Assembly: GCA_964408955.1 (NCBI GenBank)
Contig: CAYPBK010000033.1
Span: 1 to 26,891, forward strand
DNA length: 26,891 nucleotides
Reading direction: 5' to 3'
From: JAAYKT01 sp964408955
GTDB lineage: Bacteria > Bacillota > Clostridia > Lutisporales > Lutisporaceae
The translations under genes and the position numbers were made by a program. Each line of letters starts with the position of its first letter. Within the stretch, counting starts at the first letter, position 1. Below are positions 1-6,097 of this stretch, one piece after another. The notes under the pieces were generated by a model that was not told the DNA's origin, did not search any database, and saw nothing but the letters and a program-made list of their open reading frames with translations.

Positions 1-35
1 GTACCTCCATAGCGAACTTTCATCGCCAAGTTAAG

Positions 36-51
36 TGCCATGCCTGGCACA
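36..51. repeat. Short inverted repeat in the left flank
   Basis: A 6-bp inverted repeat (GTGCCA and TGGCAC around a TGCC loop) lies just outside the left copy of the duplicated terminator hairpin. The 59 bp to the left of the insertion sequence contain no gene I can identify. It may be the edge of another repeat that extends beyond the window. Confidence 0.3.
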
Positions 52-59
52 CAAAAGAA

Positions 60-79
60 AAGAGCCCCGAAGGGCTCTT
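60..79 (-). terminator. Left copy of duplicated terminator hairpin (target duplication)
   Basis: This 20-bp hairpin has stem AAGAGCCC/GGGCTCTT with a TTCG loop when read on the minus strand, followed by TTTTCTTTTG. It is therefore a good intrinsic terminator for the transposase transcript. The same 20 bp, with the loop in the same orientation, occurs at 1636-1655 on the other side of the insertion sequence. If the stem-loop belonged to the element's terminal inverted repeats, the asymmetric loop would be inverted; instead it is directly repeated. The simplest reading is a target duplication of a pre-existing terminator. Confidence 0.8.
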
Positions 80-1527
80 CAGTCTGTAGACAAACACGGT
101 TTCCACTGATGGTGGAAACCGTGTATTTTTCTAAAATAACATAGTTTTTGTAATAAGGTTTTGGGATCGGGTCCAGTTTTCCCCGATCGCCACATCCAAT
201 TTGCCATCTTTTTTAAATTCATGCATGCGGCTACAAGCGTCGCCTGCGCTGATACTTTTTTTAACCCTCTTAATGTTGTCCAACGCATGCCATGCTTTTC
301 TTTCATATCCGCAAATACCCGTTCAATAGTTTCTTTTCGTTTTGCATATATTTCTTTGTTTATATCAGTGTGCCTTAAATGTTCTGCCTCTTCTAAGTAG
401 TGTGACCAGATATGCCGGGTTACGAGTTTAGTGCAATTTTTGCTATCTGTGCATTGACTCCGGTAAGGGCAATTTATACATACCTGTGGGTCTGATTTAT
501 ATTCCCTATAACCTTCTCTATTTGTTGTTCGATAGTTTAACCTTTGGTTGTTAGGACATATATAACAGTCGTAATATTCGTCATATACATAATCATATTT
601 TTTGAAAAACCCTTTCTTTGTCATTGGTCTTTTATAGGGCATTACCGGTCTTATCCCTTGATCCATTAGTATTTTACAAATATATGGTGTTTTGTATCCA
701 GCATCTACTGCAACGTATTCAGGTTTCCCTATGTTCTTTTTCACCTGTTCCAAAACTCTATCAAACATCATGCTATCATGTACATTTGCAGCTGTAGCAG
801 TTATTCCAAGTATAAAACCGTTCCTATCACAAGCGGTATGAAATGAGTATGCAAAACAATTCTCTTTTTCGCTTTTTCTCAATACTCCACTATCTGGGTC
901 CGTTCTATTAATTTTAGTTTCTTTGGTTTCTACTTTTTTTTTACTCATATCCAAGGGTGCCTTATTGTGAAGCTCACGATCTTCATTAATCTCACGGTCT
1001 AAAAGTTCCTGATAGCTACGGACTTCTTTCTCTAGTGAGACTTTATCAAATTTCTTTTTATTTGCATTCGCTTTTACATGAGTTGCATCTATAAACACAG
1101 CGTCTGCTTTAATGAATCCGGCACCAGATGCCCTTTCCAAGATTTTTACAAATATCTGTTCAAATATGTCTGTATCTTTAAACCTCCTGACATAATTTTT
1201 CCCTACAGTTGTGAAATGAGGTATCTGTTCGTTGAATCCATATTTGATAAACCACCTGTAAGCAATATTTGTTTCTATCTCTGCGATAGTCTGTCTTATT
1301 GATCTAATGCCGAATATATACTGAATAAATACAATCTTAAAGAGTACTATAGGATCAATACTTGGACGCCCGTTATCCATACAGTATTTATCGGATACCA
1401 GATCATATATGAAATCAAAGTCTATTACTGATTCAAGCTTTCTTACTAAATGATCCTTCGGAACTAGCTGATCCATGCACAACATTTCTATTTGGCTCCT
1501 GATGTCATCTTTATTCTTTGTTAACAT
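79..1527 (-). CDS. IS1182-family DDE transposase
   Basis: A 482-residue transposase that would catalyse cut-and-paste or copy-out transposition of the surrounding element. The N-terminal part resembles the IS1182/IS5 DUF772-type DNA-binding region (motif around GRPSIDPIVLFKIVFIQY, residues 53-70). The DDE residues are placed by motif: D147 (VFIDATHVKANANKKK), D275 (VAVDAGYKTPYI) and E402 (TIERVFADMKEKHG). A cysteine cluster (C321, C324, C350, C353, C359, C365) lies between the second D and the E, as in other IS1182 transposases, and may bind zinc. ATG at 1525-1527 is preceded by a weak GGTGGT ribosome site. The TGA stop is read through the element boundary: the last base comes from the target duplication, the first two from the IS end. 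No frameshift is seen. Confidence 0.93.
   Translation of the reverse strand: MLTKNKDDIRSQIEMLCMDQLVPKDHLVRKLESVIDFDFIYDLVSDKYCMDNGRPSIDPIVLFKIVFIQYIFGIRSIRQTIAEIETNIAYRWFIKYGFNEQIPHFTTVGKNYVRRFKDTDIFEQIFVKILERASGAGFIKADAVFIDATHVKANANKKKFDKVSLEKEVRSYQELLDREINEDRELHNKAPLDMSKKKVETKETKINRTDPDSGVLRKSEKENCFAYSFHTACDRNGFILGITATAANVHDSMMFDRVLEQVKKNIGKPEYVAVDAGYKTPYICKILMDQGIRPVMPYKRPMTKKGFFKKYDYVYDEYYDCYICPNNQRLNYRTTNREGYREYKSDPQVCINCPYRSQCTDSKNCTKLVTRHIWSHYLEEAEHLRHTDINKEIYAKRKETIERVFADMKEKHGMRWTTLRGLKKVSAQATLVAACMNLKKMANWMWRSGKTGPDPKTLLQKLCYFRKIHGFHHQWKPCLSTD
94..124 (+). terminator. Plus-strand hairpin inside the left IS end
   Basis: A perfect 13-bp stem (94-106 with 112-124, loop TGATG) is followed on the plus strand by ATTTTTCT. 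It lies within the 3' end of the transposase ORF but points against it. It would stop transcription entering the element from the left before it makes antisense transcript across the transposase. Confidence 0.65.
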
Positions 1528-1577
1528 TAAAACACCACCATATCAATACTTTATAGTATATATTCTACAAAAAAGAG

Positions 1578-1606
1578 GAGAATCCTTTTTGATTTTAAGG
1601 ATTCTC
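1578..1606 (-). terminator. Terminator protecting the transposase from read-through
   Basis: A 10-bp perfect stem (1578-1587 with 1597-1606) with a 9-nt loop; on the minus strand it is followed by CTCTTTTTTG. It lies between the right IS end and the transposase start, so S-layer gene transcripts that pass the interrupted terminator would be stopped here. AT-rich sequence between it and the transposase ATG could hold the transposase promoter. Confidence 0.65.
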
Positions 1607-1635
1607 TAAATATTTTATACTTTGTCTTCAAACTG

Positions 1636-1655
1636 AAGAGCCCCGAAGGGCTCTT
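1636..1655 (-). terminator. Right copy of terminator hairpin, downstream of the S-layer gene
   Basis: The GAGCCC/GGGCTC stem with its TTCG loop begins 23 bp after the S-layer stop codon. On the minus strand the A-tract precedes it, but the original T-tract has been replaced by the IS end (CAGTTTG). It probably terminates the S-layer transcript less well than before the insertion. On the plus strand it is followed by TTTTT and could still terminate transcription leaving the IS. Confidence 0.7.
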
Positions 1656-1678
1656 TTTAACTGAGTGATTAATTTTTA

Positions 1679-4600
1679 TCAGTCTTTAATTAAATCTGCT
1701 AAGTTTGTGCCTTGGAAATAGAAGGATTCTTCTTCAGTAGTCCATTTAATTCCTGCAATATCATAGATAGACTTATTTTTTTGTAGAGTTAATTCATATT
1801 CATATCTAAATTCCAATGCCTTCTTTAATACCAATGTCAATTCGTTATCACTAACACTATAACCATCAAATTTAATCTCTTCATCTAAATCATAATTCAT
1901 TAATTTGAAGTAACCGCTATCATAGCTCGCACCTGCAATATCTTCGTCAAAAGTAACTACTACTTTCCATCTGTTTTTCGCTACAACATCTTCAATATAT
2001 GGTTCGTCCTCATCTTCGTATTCTCCGATTATTTCAGTATAAACTTTATTATCTTTTTCATAATCATCTGCTACAGGAATTCCGTGCATATCAACAAGCT
2101 CAGTTGAGAATACAAATTGATAAGCTTCTTCTTTTATTATGCCACTTGATATTGTTAGGGTAACTTCATCGCCGTCTATTTCTGCATTAAACGGTATAAC
2201 TGCACCTTCGCCATCAATTTTTGCATTAATTACTTCATCTTCTCCATTTGCGAATAGTACATCTCTTTCAAAGGTTAATACGAATGTTTTGCCGTTCTTT
2301 TGTTCGTAATCTATTAACATTACTCCATCAGGGTCAGATTCAGAACCTTCGAAGTCAAATTCTTCTGCATCTAATTTTACATTGTCAATCTCATTTCCAT
2401 TCGTGTCCATAATACCATAAACTGCATCAGATACTTCTACAACTTGATATCTTGCTGCTGATTCTAACACAGTACCATCATTTTCAGCGTAATCTGAAAA
2501 TTCAACTACCGTTCCATTATCTGTAGCGTCTTTACCTATTAAAGTAATTTCTGTAGCATTTTCGCCTTCTTTAGTCTTCAATAGCTTTAATGCAGTGTTT
2601 TTATAATCTACTTTTTCATCAAATGTTAGTGCCACTACATATTTATTTAGGATATCAACATATTCAACTACAGGTCCTTTATCGTCCCAAGCTTTTATGT
2701 CGTCACCTGCATAATCTTTTCCACCAGCTCTATTGGTTGCTATGTCGAAATTTTTGTAGTATAAAACATTTCCTACTAAGTCTTCAACACCATCTATAGT
2801 AACTCTGTAGTATTCGTCTGCCCTTGCAAAACCTTCAATTAAATCACTTACTTCTAATACAACTGCTCTCTTTTCTTTATTTACTTCTTTCAAACTTGCT
2901 TTTGAAGGTGCACCTATATCTTTGTTGAGTTTATAGTTAGAAATATCTTCCGCTGTTGCTTTATCTAATTCTTTATTAAATACAATCACAACTTTGTTTT
3001 TGCTTATCGCATAAGCATCAATAGGCATAGATGATGCAAACTCTTTCAGTAAAGCTTTTATTGTAAATTTCTTTTCTTGCATTTCATTACCGAATTCATC
3101 GACTACACCATTAACTGTAAGCTTATAACTCTTAGCTGTTTCCATTTCTTCAGTGGTTAGAAGAACCTTGCATGCTTGCCATTTACTTGAAAGTAAGGTT
3201 ACATCAAGTACATCAACACCATCTAGTGTATAGTTATACGGATCTAATGCACTGTCTTCATCTATGTCACTCTCATCTTCAAATGTAACTACTATTGAAG
3301 TAGGAGAAAGTAAAACAGCATTTGTTGCTTTTGGTCCTTTGATGTCTTCAGCAATACCTTTAAAGTTCTTGGAAGCAGGTCTTTCCATTACATTTGGTAC
3401 TTTTCTTTTGTCAGAAACATTCTCAACAGTAAGTTTATACTCTTTTCTGTTTTCCATGGTTTCAGTAACGATTTTAACATTGTCCTCGTCATCTTCATCC
3501 CATTCAATAGAAAGTATTTCTAATTCTGCATCGCCCTTAGTTGCTTTGATTACATAATTTTCAAGATCTTCTGCAGATTCTTGGGTAACTTTCTCTGTAA
3601 AAGTAAGTACTATTCTTTCATTAGTTTGAACTTCGATATCTCCCTTAATCTTAGGTGGAACTTTATCAATCTTTGTTGTAAAAGATTGTGATTGAGTTTT
3701 CTTTATTCCGCCATCTATAGATTTCATATTAGTAACTTTAAGAGTATATCTTGTTCTATCTTTTAGTCCTTCTGTAGTTAAAGTTACTTCATCTCCGTCA
3801 ACTTCAGCACTAACTATTTCTACACCGGAAATATAATAATTATCAACATCTGTTCCAGTTTCAAAATCAACATTAGTTTTAAATGTTATTACTACTTCTT
3901 CAACATCTTCACTTACAACTTCATCAATCTCTGGTCCACCTGATTTTTTGGCTACACCAGTGAACTTAACTGTAACTTCACCAACTGTAAGTTTATAAAC
4001 CTTTCCAGCCGTTTGTGCAGATGTTTCGAGCCTTACAAATTTGCCGCCTGTGAATGCAGCGCCTTTTACTTCTAATCCGTCGATTTCGTAAAGAGATGCA
4101 TCTGCTGCGCCCTCATTAACTTCTTCTTCGAATTTAACTTCTACAACAGTGTTGCCTAGTGCTTTTGCTTCTTTAAGAGCTGCTGCCAACTCTGGTGTAT
4201 CAGCTATAAGTTCTGCTGCTACAGCCTTTTCTCTGTCAACTTTCTCGGATTCTACTAATACTTCGATCCACGGTTTGCCGTCTTTAACGTTTGTTTTAAG
4301 AGCAGCAACTACAGCTTTAGCTAATTCGCCAACTGTAAGTGTTTCAGCTCCTGCCGGCTCTAAACCGATACTCTTTGCAAATTCTATAGTATCTTCCCAA
4401 GCAAAGTCTCCAACAACCTCTGCAGTTGTTTGTGTATAACCTAAGTTTTCAAGTAATACTTTGTAAAGCATTTGCTCGTCAAATAGGTCATTAGGCATAA
4501 ATTCGCCTTTTTCGTTGCCGCCGAAGCCAATAGGATTGTCTTTTACATAGGCAAGAATGTTTCTGCCTTCTTCCCATTTAACTTCTTCTGCATCTGCGAA

Positions 4601-4849
4601 ATTGTTGACTCCGTCATACTCTAATGCTTCTTCATAAAGTCCTCTTAATTTAAGAATCATTATTGCTGCTGTGAGTCTTGTCAACTCTTTTGTCTCGTAT
4701 TCAGCTGTTACGCCGCTGCCGTCGCCTTCTAGCATACCGATAGTAGCTAGAGCTGCAGCTTCGTCACTAACTTCTGCTTCAGCAAATACAAAGGATATGC
4801 TTGAGAATACCATTGCAAATGCTAAAACAAGTGCTAATACTTTTTTCAT
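1679..4849 (-). CDS. S-layer protein with SLH-like N-terminus and Ig-like repeats
   Basis: A secreted protein of 1056 residues from the ATG at 4847-4849, which follows AGGAGGCGA by 5 nt; the longer frame upstream has no ribosome site. Residues 1-24 form a signal peptide ending FVFA. Residues about 30-210 hold two or three degenerate SLH modules (for example NNFADAEEVKWEEGRNILAY and DFAWEDTIEFAKSIGLEP), which bind secondary cell-wall polymer in this family. The rest, about 310 to 1050, is six or seven beta-sandwich repeats of the bacterial Ig-like/SbsA type. These show the recurring pattern VVxTFxExV...Y.L...V..VxD..GN (VVVTFDEDIAG, VALTFDEKVDY, IVLTFTEKVTQ, VVIVFNKELDK). The protein is very acidic. 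A consensus promoter, long leader and strong ribosome site suggest high expression, so it is the best candidate here for the main S-layer subunit. It is transcribed alone, with its terminator disrupted by the IS. Confidence 0.8.
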   Translation of the reverse strand: MKKVLALVLAFAMVFSSISFVFAEAEVSDEAAALATIGMLEGDGSGVTAEYETKELTRLTAAIMILKLRGLYEEALEYDGVNNFADAEEVKWEEGRNILAYVKDNPIGFGGNEKGEFMPNDLFDEQMLYKVLLENLGYTQTTAEVVGDFAWEDTIEFAKSIGLEPAGAETLTVGELAKAVVAALKTNVKDGKPWIEVLVESEKVDREKAVAAELIADTPELAAALKEAKALGNTVVEVKFEEEVNEGAADASLYEIDGLEVKGAAFTGGKFVRLETSAQTAGKVYKLTVGEVTVKFTGVAKKSGGPEIDEVVSEDVEEVVITFKTNVDFETGTDVDNYYISGVEIVSAEVDGDEVTLTTEGLKDRTRYTLKVTNMKSIDGGIKKTQSQSFTTKIDKVPPKIKGDIEVQTNERIVLTFTEKVTQESAEDLENYVIKATKGDAELEILSIEWDEDDEDNVKIVTETMENRKEYKLTVENVSDKRKVPNVMERPASKNFKGIAEDIKGPKATNAVLLSPTSIVVTFEDESDIDEDSALDPYNYTLDGVDVLDVTLLSSKWQACKVLLTTEEMETAKSYKLTVNGVVDEFGNEMQEKKFTIKALLKEFASSMPIDAYAISKNKVVIVFNKELDKATAEDISNYKLNKDIGAPSKASLKEVNKEKRAVVLEVSDLIEGFARADEYYRVTIDGVEDLVGNVLYYKNFDIATNRAGGKDYAGDDIKAWDDKGPVVEYVDILNKYVVALTFDEKVDYKNTALKLLKTKEGENATEITLIGKDATDNGTVVEFSDYAENDGTVLESAARYQVVEVSDAVYGIMDTNGNEIDNVKLDAEEFDFEGSESDPDGVMLIDYEQKNGKTFVLTFERDVLFANGEDEVINAKIDGEGAVIPFNAEIDGDEVTLTISSGIIKEEAYQFVFSTELVDMHGIPVADDYEKDNKVYTEIIGEYEDEDEPYIEDVVAKNRWKVVVTFDEDIAGASYDSGYFKLMNYDLDEEIKFDGYSVSDNELTLVLKKALEFRYEYELTLQKNKSIYDIAGIKWTTEEESFYFQGTNLADLIKD

Positions 4850-5044
4850 TGAATCGCCTCCTAAAATTTTTCTTGAGAGGGTAAATTTTTTTGCCTCTCC
4901 CTTTATAATAAGCCCTCGAGGGATTATTACCGTCGCTAGTCTCTTGTCTCTGGTCACTAGTCTTTAGGGTCATTCCTTGAGGGTCAGTATCTTTCCTTTA
5001 TTATCCTTGGTAATAGAGGAAAGATGGAGTAACTTTGTACTCCT
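4850..5044 (-). promoter_or_regulatory. Long 5' leader of the S-layer mRNA
   Basis: The predicted start is about 5044, giving a leader near 195 nt. On the minus strand it contains three possible hairpins: one with arms GGAGTA/TACTCC at the extreme 5' end (5025-5042), one with TTTCCT/AGGAAA and TATTA/TAATA arms, and one centred on CCTCGAGG with flanking ATAA/TTAT. It also holds one 30-bp heptad-repeat block (4936-4965). The translation start region near AGGAGGCGA looks unstructured. I recognise no known riboswitch. Long leaders often stabilise S-layer mRNAs. Confidence 0.5.
4936..4965. repeat. Heptad-repeat block 1
   Basis: About four imperfect 7-bp units of the type xGTCxCT (AGTCTCT, TGTCTCT, GGTCACT, AGTCTTT). 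The same 30 bp recurs at 5139-5168, about 200 bp away, so the S-layer promoter is bracketed by two direct copies. This copy lies inside the S-layer leader. Confidence 0.75.
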
Positions 5045-5050
5045 TTTCAC

Positions 5051-5079
5051 ATTATAGCAACATATGGATAGAAGGTCAA
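5051..5079 (-). promoter_or_regulatory. Sigma-A promoter of the S-layer gene
   Basis: On the minus strand, TTGACC (5074-5079) and a perfect TATAAT (5051-5056) are separated by exactly 17 bp. It is the best promoter match seen in the window and points at the S-layer gene. Confidence 0.85.
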
Positions 5080-5109
5080 TTAGCGTAATAGAAGTGTAAT
5101 GAAGATGTA

Positions 5110-5134
5110 ATATTTAGCACGGAGTGCTAAATAT
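5110..5134. promoter_or_regulatory. Perfect 11-bp palindrome upstream of the S-layer promoter
   Basis: Arms ATATTTAGCAC and GTGCTAAATAT around a GGA loop. It lies about 30 bp upstream of the -35 box of the S-layer gene and after the 3' end of the four-helix-bundle gene. No T-tract follows on either strand, so an operator is more likely than a terminator. The arms contain TTAGCAC/GTGCTAA, the core of the HrcA operator CIRCE, but the spacer is 3 bp instead of the usual longer one. Confidence 0.5.
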
Positions 5135-5138
5135 GTCA

Positions 5139-5168
5139 CTAGTCTCTTGTCTCTGGTCACTAGTCTTT
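5139..5168. repeat. Heptad-repeat block 2
   Basis: Direct copy of the 30 bp at 4936-4965, located between the 5110-5134 palindrome and the four-helix-bundle gene. The 60 bp that follow, up to 5228, show nothing further that I recognise. Confidence 0.75.
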
Positions 5169-5228
5169 CTAGGGTCTTGCCTCCGAAGTCAAGGGCAATC
5201 ACTATTCCCTTCATTTCCCTTTTATATT

Positions 5229-5609
5229 TTATTTACTTACATCTTTTTTACAATTTGCCAGGTATTTTATTAAGGCGCCGAGCATTCCACCGATTTTGTT
5301 GCATTTTTCTGTTTGGCTTTCGAAGTCGTCATTGCCTATGTAGCCGATTTCTTTTGCTATATCTAGCTGGGTTATTAGTTCGCCTAGGGAACCTTTTGCT
5401 ATGTATAGATATCTTATAAATTCTTTATCTGTTTCTCTTTCACATCCCTCAGCTATATTGCTGGGTATACTTACTGCTGATCTTTGTATTTGATCCCTCA
5501 GTCCATAATCTTTTTTAAACCCTGCTTTATCTGTAAGCTTATATATTTCTACTGCAAGCGTTTTTGCTTCTTTATAGACTTTTAAATCTTTGAAGTTTGT
5601 TTTTGACAT
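5229..5609 (-). CDS. Four-helix-bundle protein (23S rRNA intervening-sequence type)
   Basis: A 126-residue protein from ATG 5607-5609, which follows GGGGGA by about 8 nt; the frame extends 16 codons upstream without a ribosome site. The family hallmarks are clear: FKDLKVYKEAKTLAVEIYKLT near the N-terminus, then LRDQIQRSAVSIPSNIAEG and GSLGELITQLDIAKEIGYI. These all-helical proteins were first noticed in 23S rRNA intervening sequences of Leptospira and are scattered through bacterial genomes as single genes, often near mobile or repeated DNA. Their biochemical role is not established. There is no rRNA here, so the gene stands alone between the HicB-like gene and heptad repeats. Confidence 0.85.
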   Translation of the reverse strand: MSKTNFKDLKVYKEAKTLAVEIYKLTDKAGFKKDYGLRDQIQRSAVSIPSNIAEGCERETDKEFIRYLYIAKGSLGELITQLDIAKEIGYIGNDDFESQTEKCNKIGGMLGALIKYLANCKKDVSK

Positions 5610-5696
5610 TAAAAAATCCCCCGCTGCGTAATATGAATATTTTAACATATTCGCCACGAAGGGATATTTTCCTTTTTTAATTAATTTATCATATCT

Positions 5697-5882
5697 TTAA
5701 ATGAGAAAGTTGTTATCCTGTACCTCCAGGCATAGTTCTATAGCTTCTTTAACATTTGCCATGAGCTCTGCCATTGTATCTCCTTGTGTATGACAGCCTT
5801 TAAGTTCCGGTACAGTAGCTACAAATCCTTCGTCATCATCTTTTTCTATTAAAACTGTAAACAAATATTTTTTCAAAGCCAT
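5697..5882 (-). CDS. Solitary HicB-like antitoxin domain protein
   Basis: A 61-residue protein starting MALKKYLFTVLIEKDDD. The start is ATG 5880-5882, because an upstream in-frame ATG overlaps the GGGAGG ribosome site. It matches the partial RNase H fold of HicB: a beta strand with an acidic loop (IEKDDDEGFVATVPELKGCHTQGDT) and then helix MAELMANVKEAIELCLE. HicB proteins bind and block the mRNA interferase HicA. No HicA ORF is found on either side, and the protein lacks a C-terminal DNA-binding domain. Stand-alone HicB proteins are common, so it may be an orphan antitoxin or have another role. It is tightly spaced with neither neighbour. Confidence 0.75.
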   Translation of the reverse strand: MALKKYLFTVLIEKDDDEGFVATVPELKGCHTQGDTMAELMANVKEAIELCLEVQDNNFLI

Positions 5883-5967
5883 CCAACCTCCCATCTATAC
5901 TAATTATACCCTATTATGAGAAAAAACTCTATGCTGGTTTGCAGAAAGCACCCATGGGATGCCTAGT

Positions 5968-6081
5968 TTAGTCAATAATTGATTTTAGCAGATTTTTAAA
6001 TTCTTCTATATAACAATCAGTTATTCTTGCTGCTATTTCTTCTTTATATAGATGTGATGTCATATTTCTATCTCTTATCAT
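5968..6081 (-). pseudogene. C-terminal stub of a HEPN (HI0074-type) protein
   Basis: A 37-codon frame starting MIRDRNMTSHLYKEEIAAR and ending KNLLKSIID before TAA, just after the pyrG stop. It matches the C-terminal third of HEPN nucleotidyltransferase-substrate-binding proteins (HI0074 type), including the RxxxxH-like element RDRNMTSH. Those proteins normally have about 130 residues and pair with a minimal nucleotidyltransferase. The in-frame sequence upstream (VIQL) continues the similarity for a few residues and then meets the pyrG end. The first two thirds of the gene are missing and there is no nucleotidyltransferase beside it, so it is probably a decayed toxin-antitoxin remnant. Confidence 0.55.
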
Positions 6082-6097
6082 TAGTTGGATAACGCTA

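Larger units (their letters stand above)
80..1635 (-). mobile_element. IS1182-family insertion sequence, 1556 bp
   Basis: The element carries one DDE transposase gene. Its ends are inverted repeats: CAGTCTGTAGACAAA at the left and CAGTTTGAAGACAAA as the complement of the right end, 13 of 15 identical. It is flanked by 20-bp direct repeats (60-79 and 1636-1655) that form a terminator hairpin. Size and single ORF fit the IS1182 family. Removing the element and one repeat restores a clean terminator, with an A-tract, a GC stem, a TTCG loop and a T-tract, 23 bp after the stop codon of the S-layer gene. The transposase ORF is uninterrupted, so the element is probably active or recently inserted. 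Confidence 0.85.

Noticed and set aside
3264..4967. Several plus-strand frames of 69-98 codons opposite the S-layer gene
   Set aside because: Serine/leucine-rich shadows of the acidic S-layer codons, with no ribosome sites.
5110..5134. Standard CIRCE operator for HrcA
   Set aside because: The half sites match, but the spacer is 3 bp instead of 9 and the neighbouring gene is not a chaperone gene. Kept only as an unnamed palindrome.
5229..5609. 23S rRNA intervening sequence
   Set aside because: The protein family fits, but there is no rRNA sequence around it.
5941..5965. Terminator of pyrG formed by GCATCCCATGGGTGC
   Set aside because: The palindrome leaves a loop of about 2 nt and no T-tract follows, so it is not a convincing terminator. 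I found no other terminator for pyrG.
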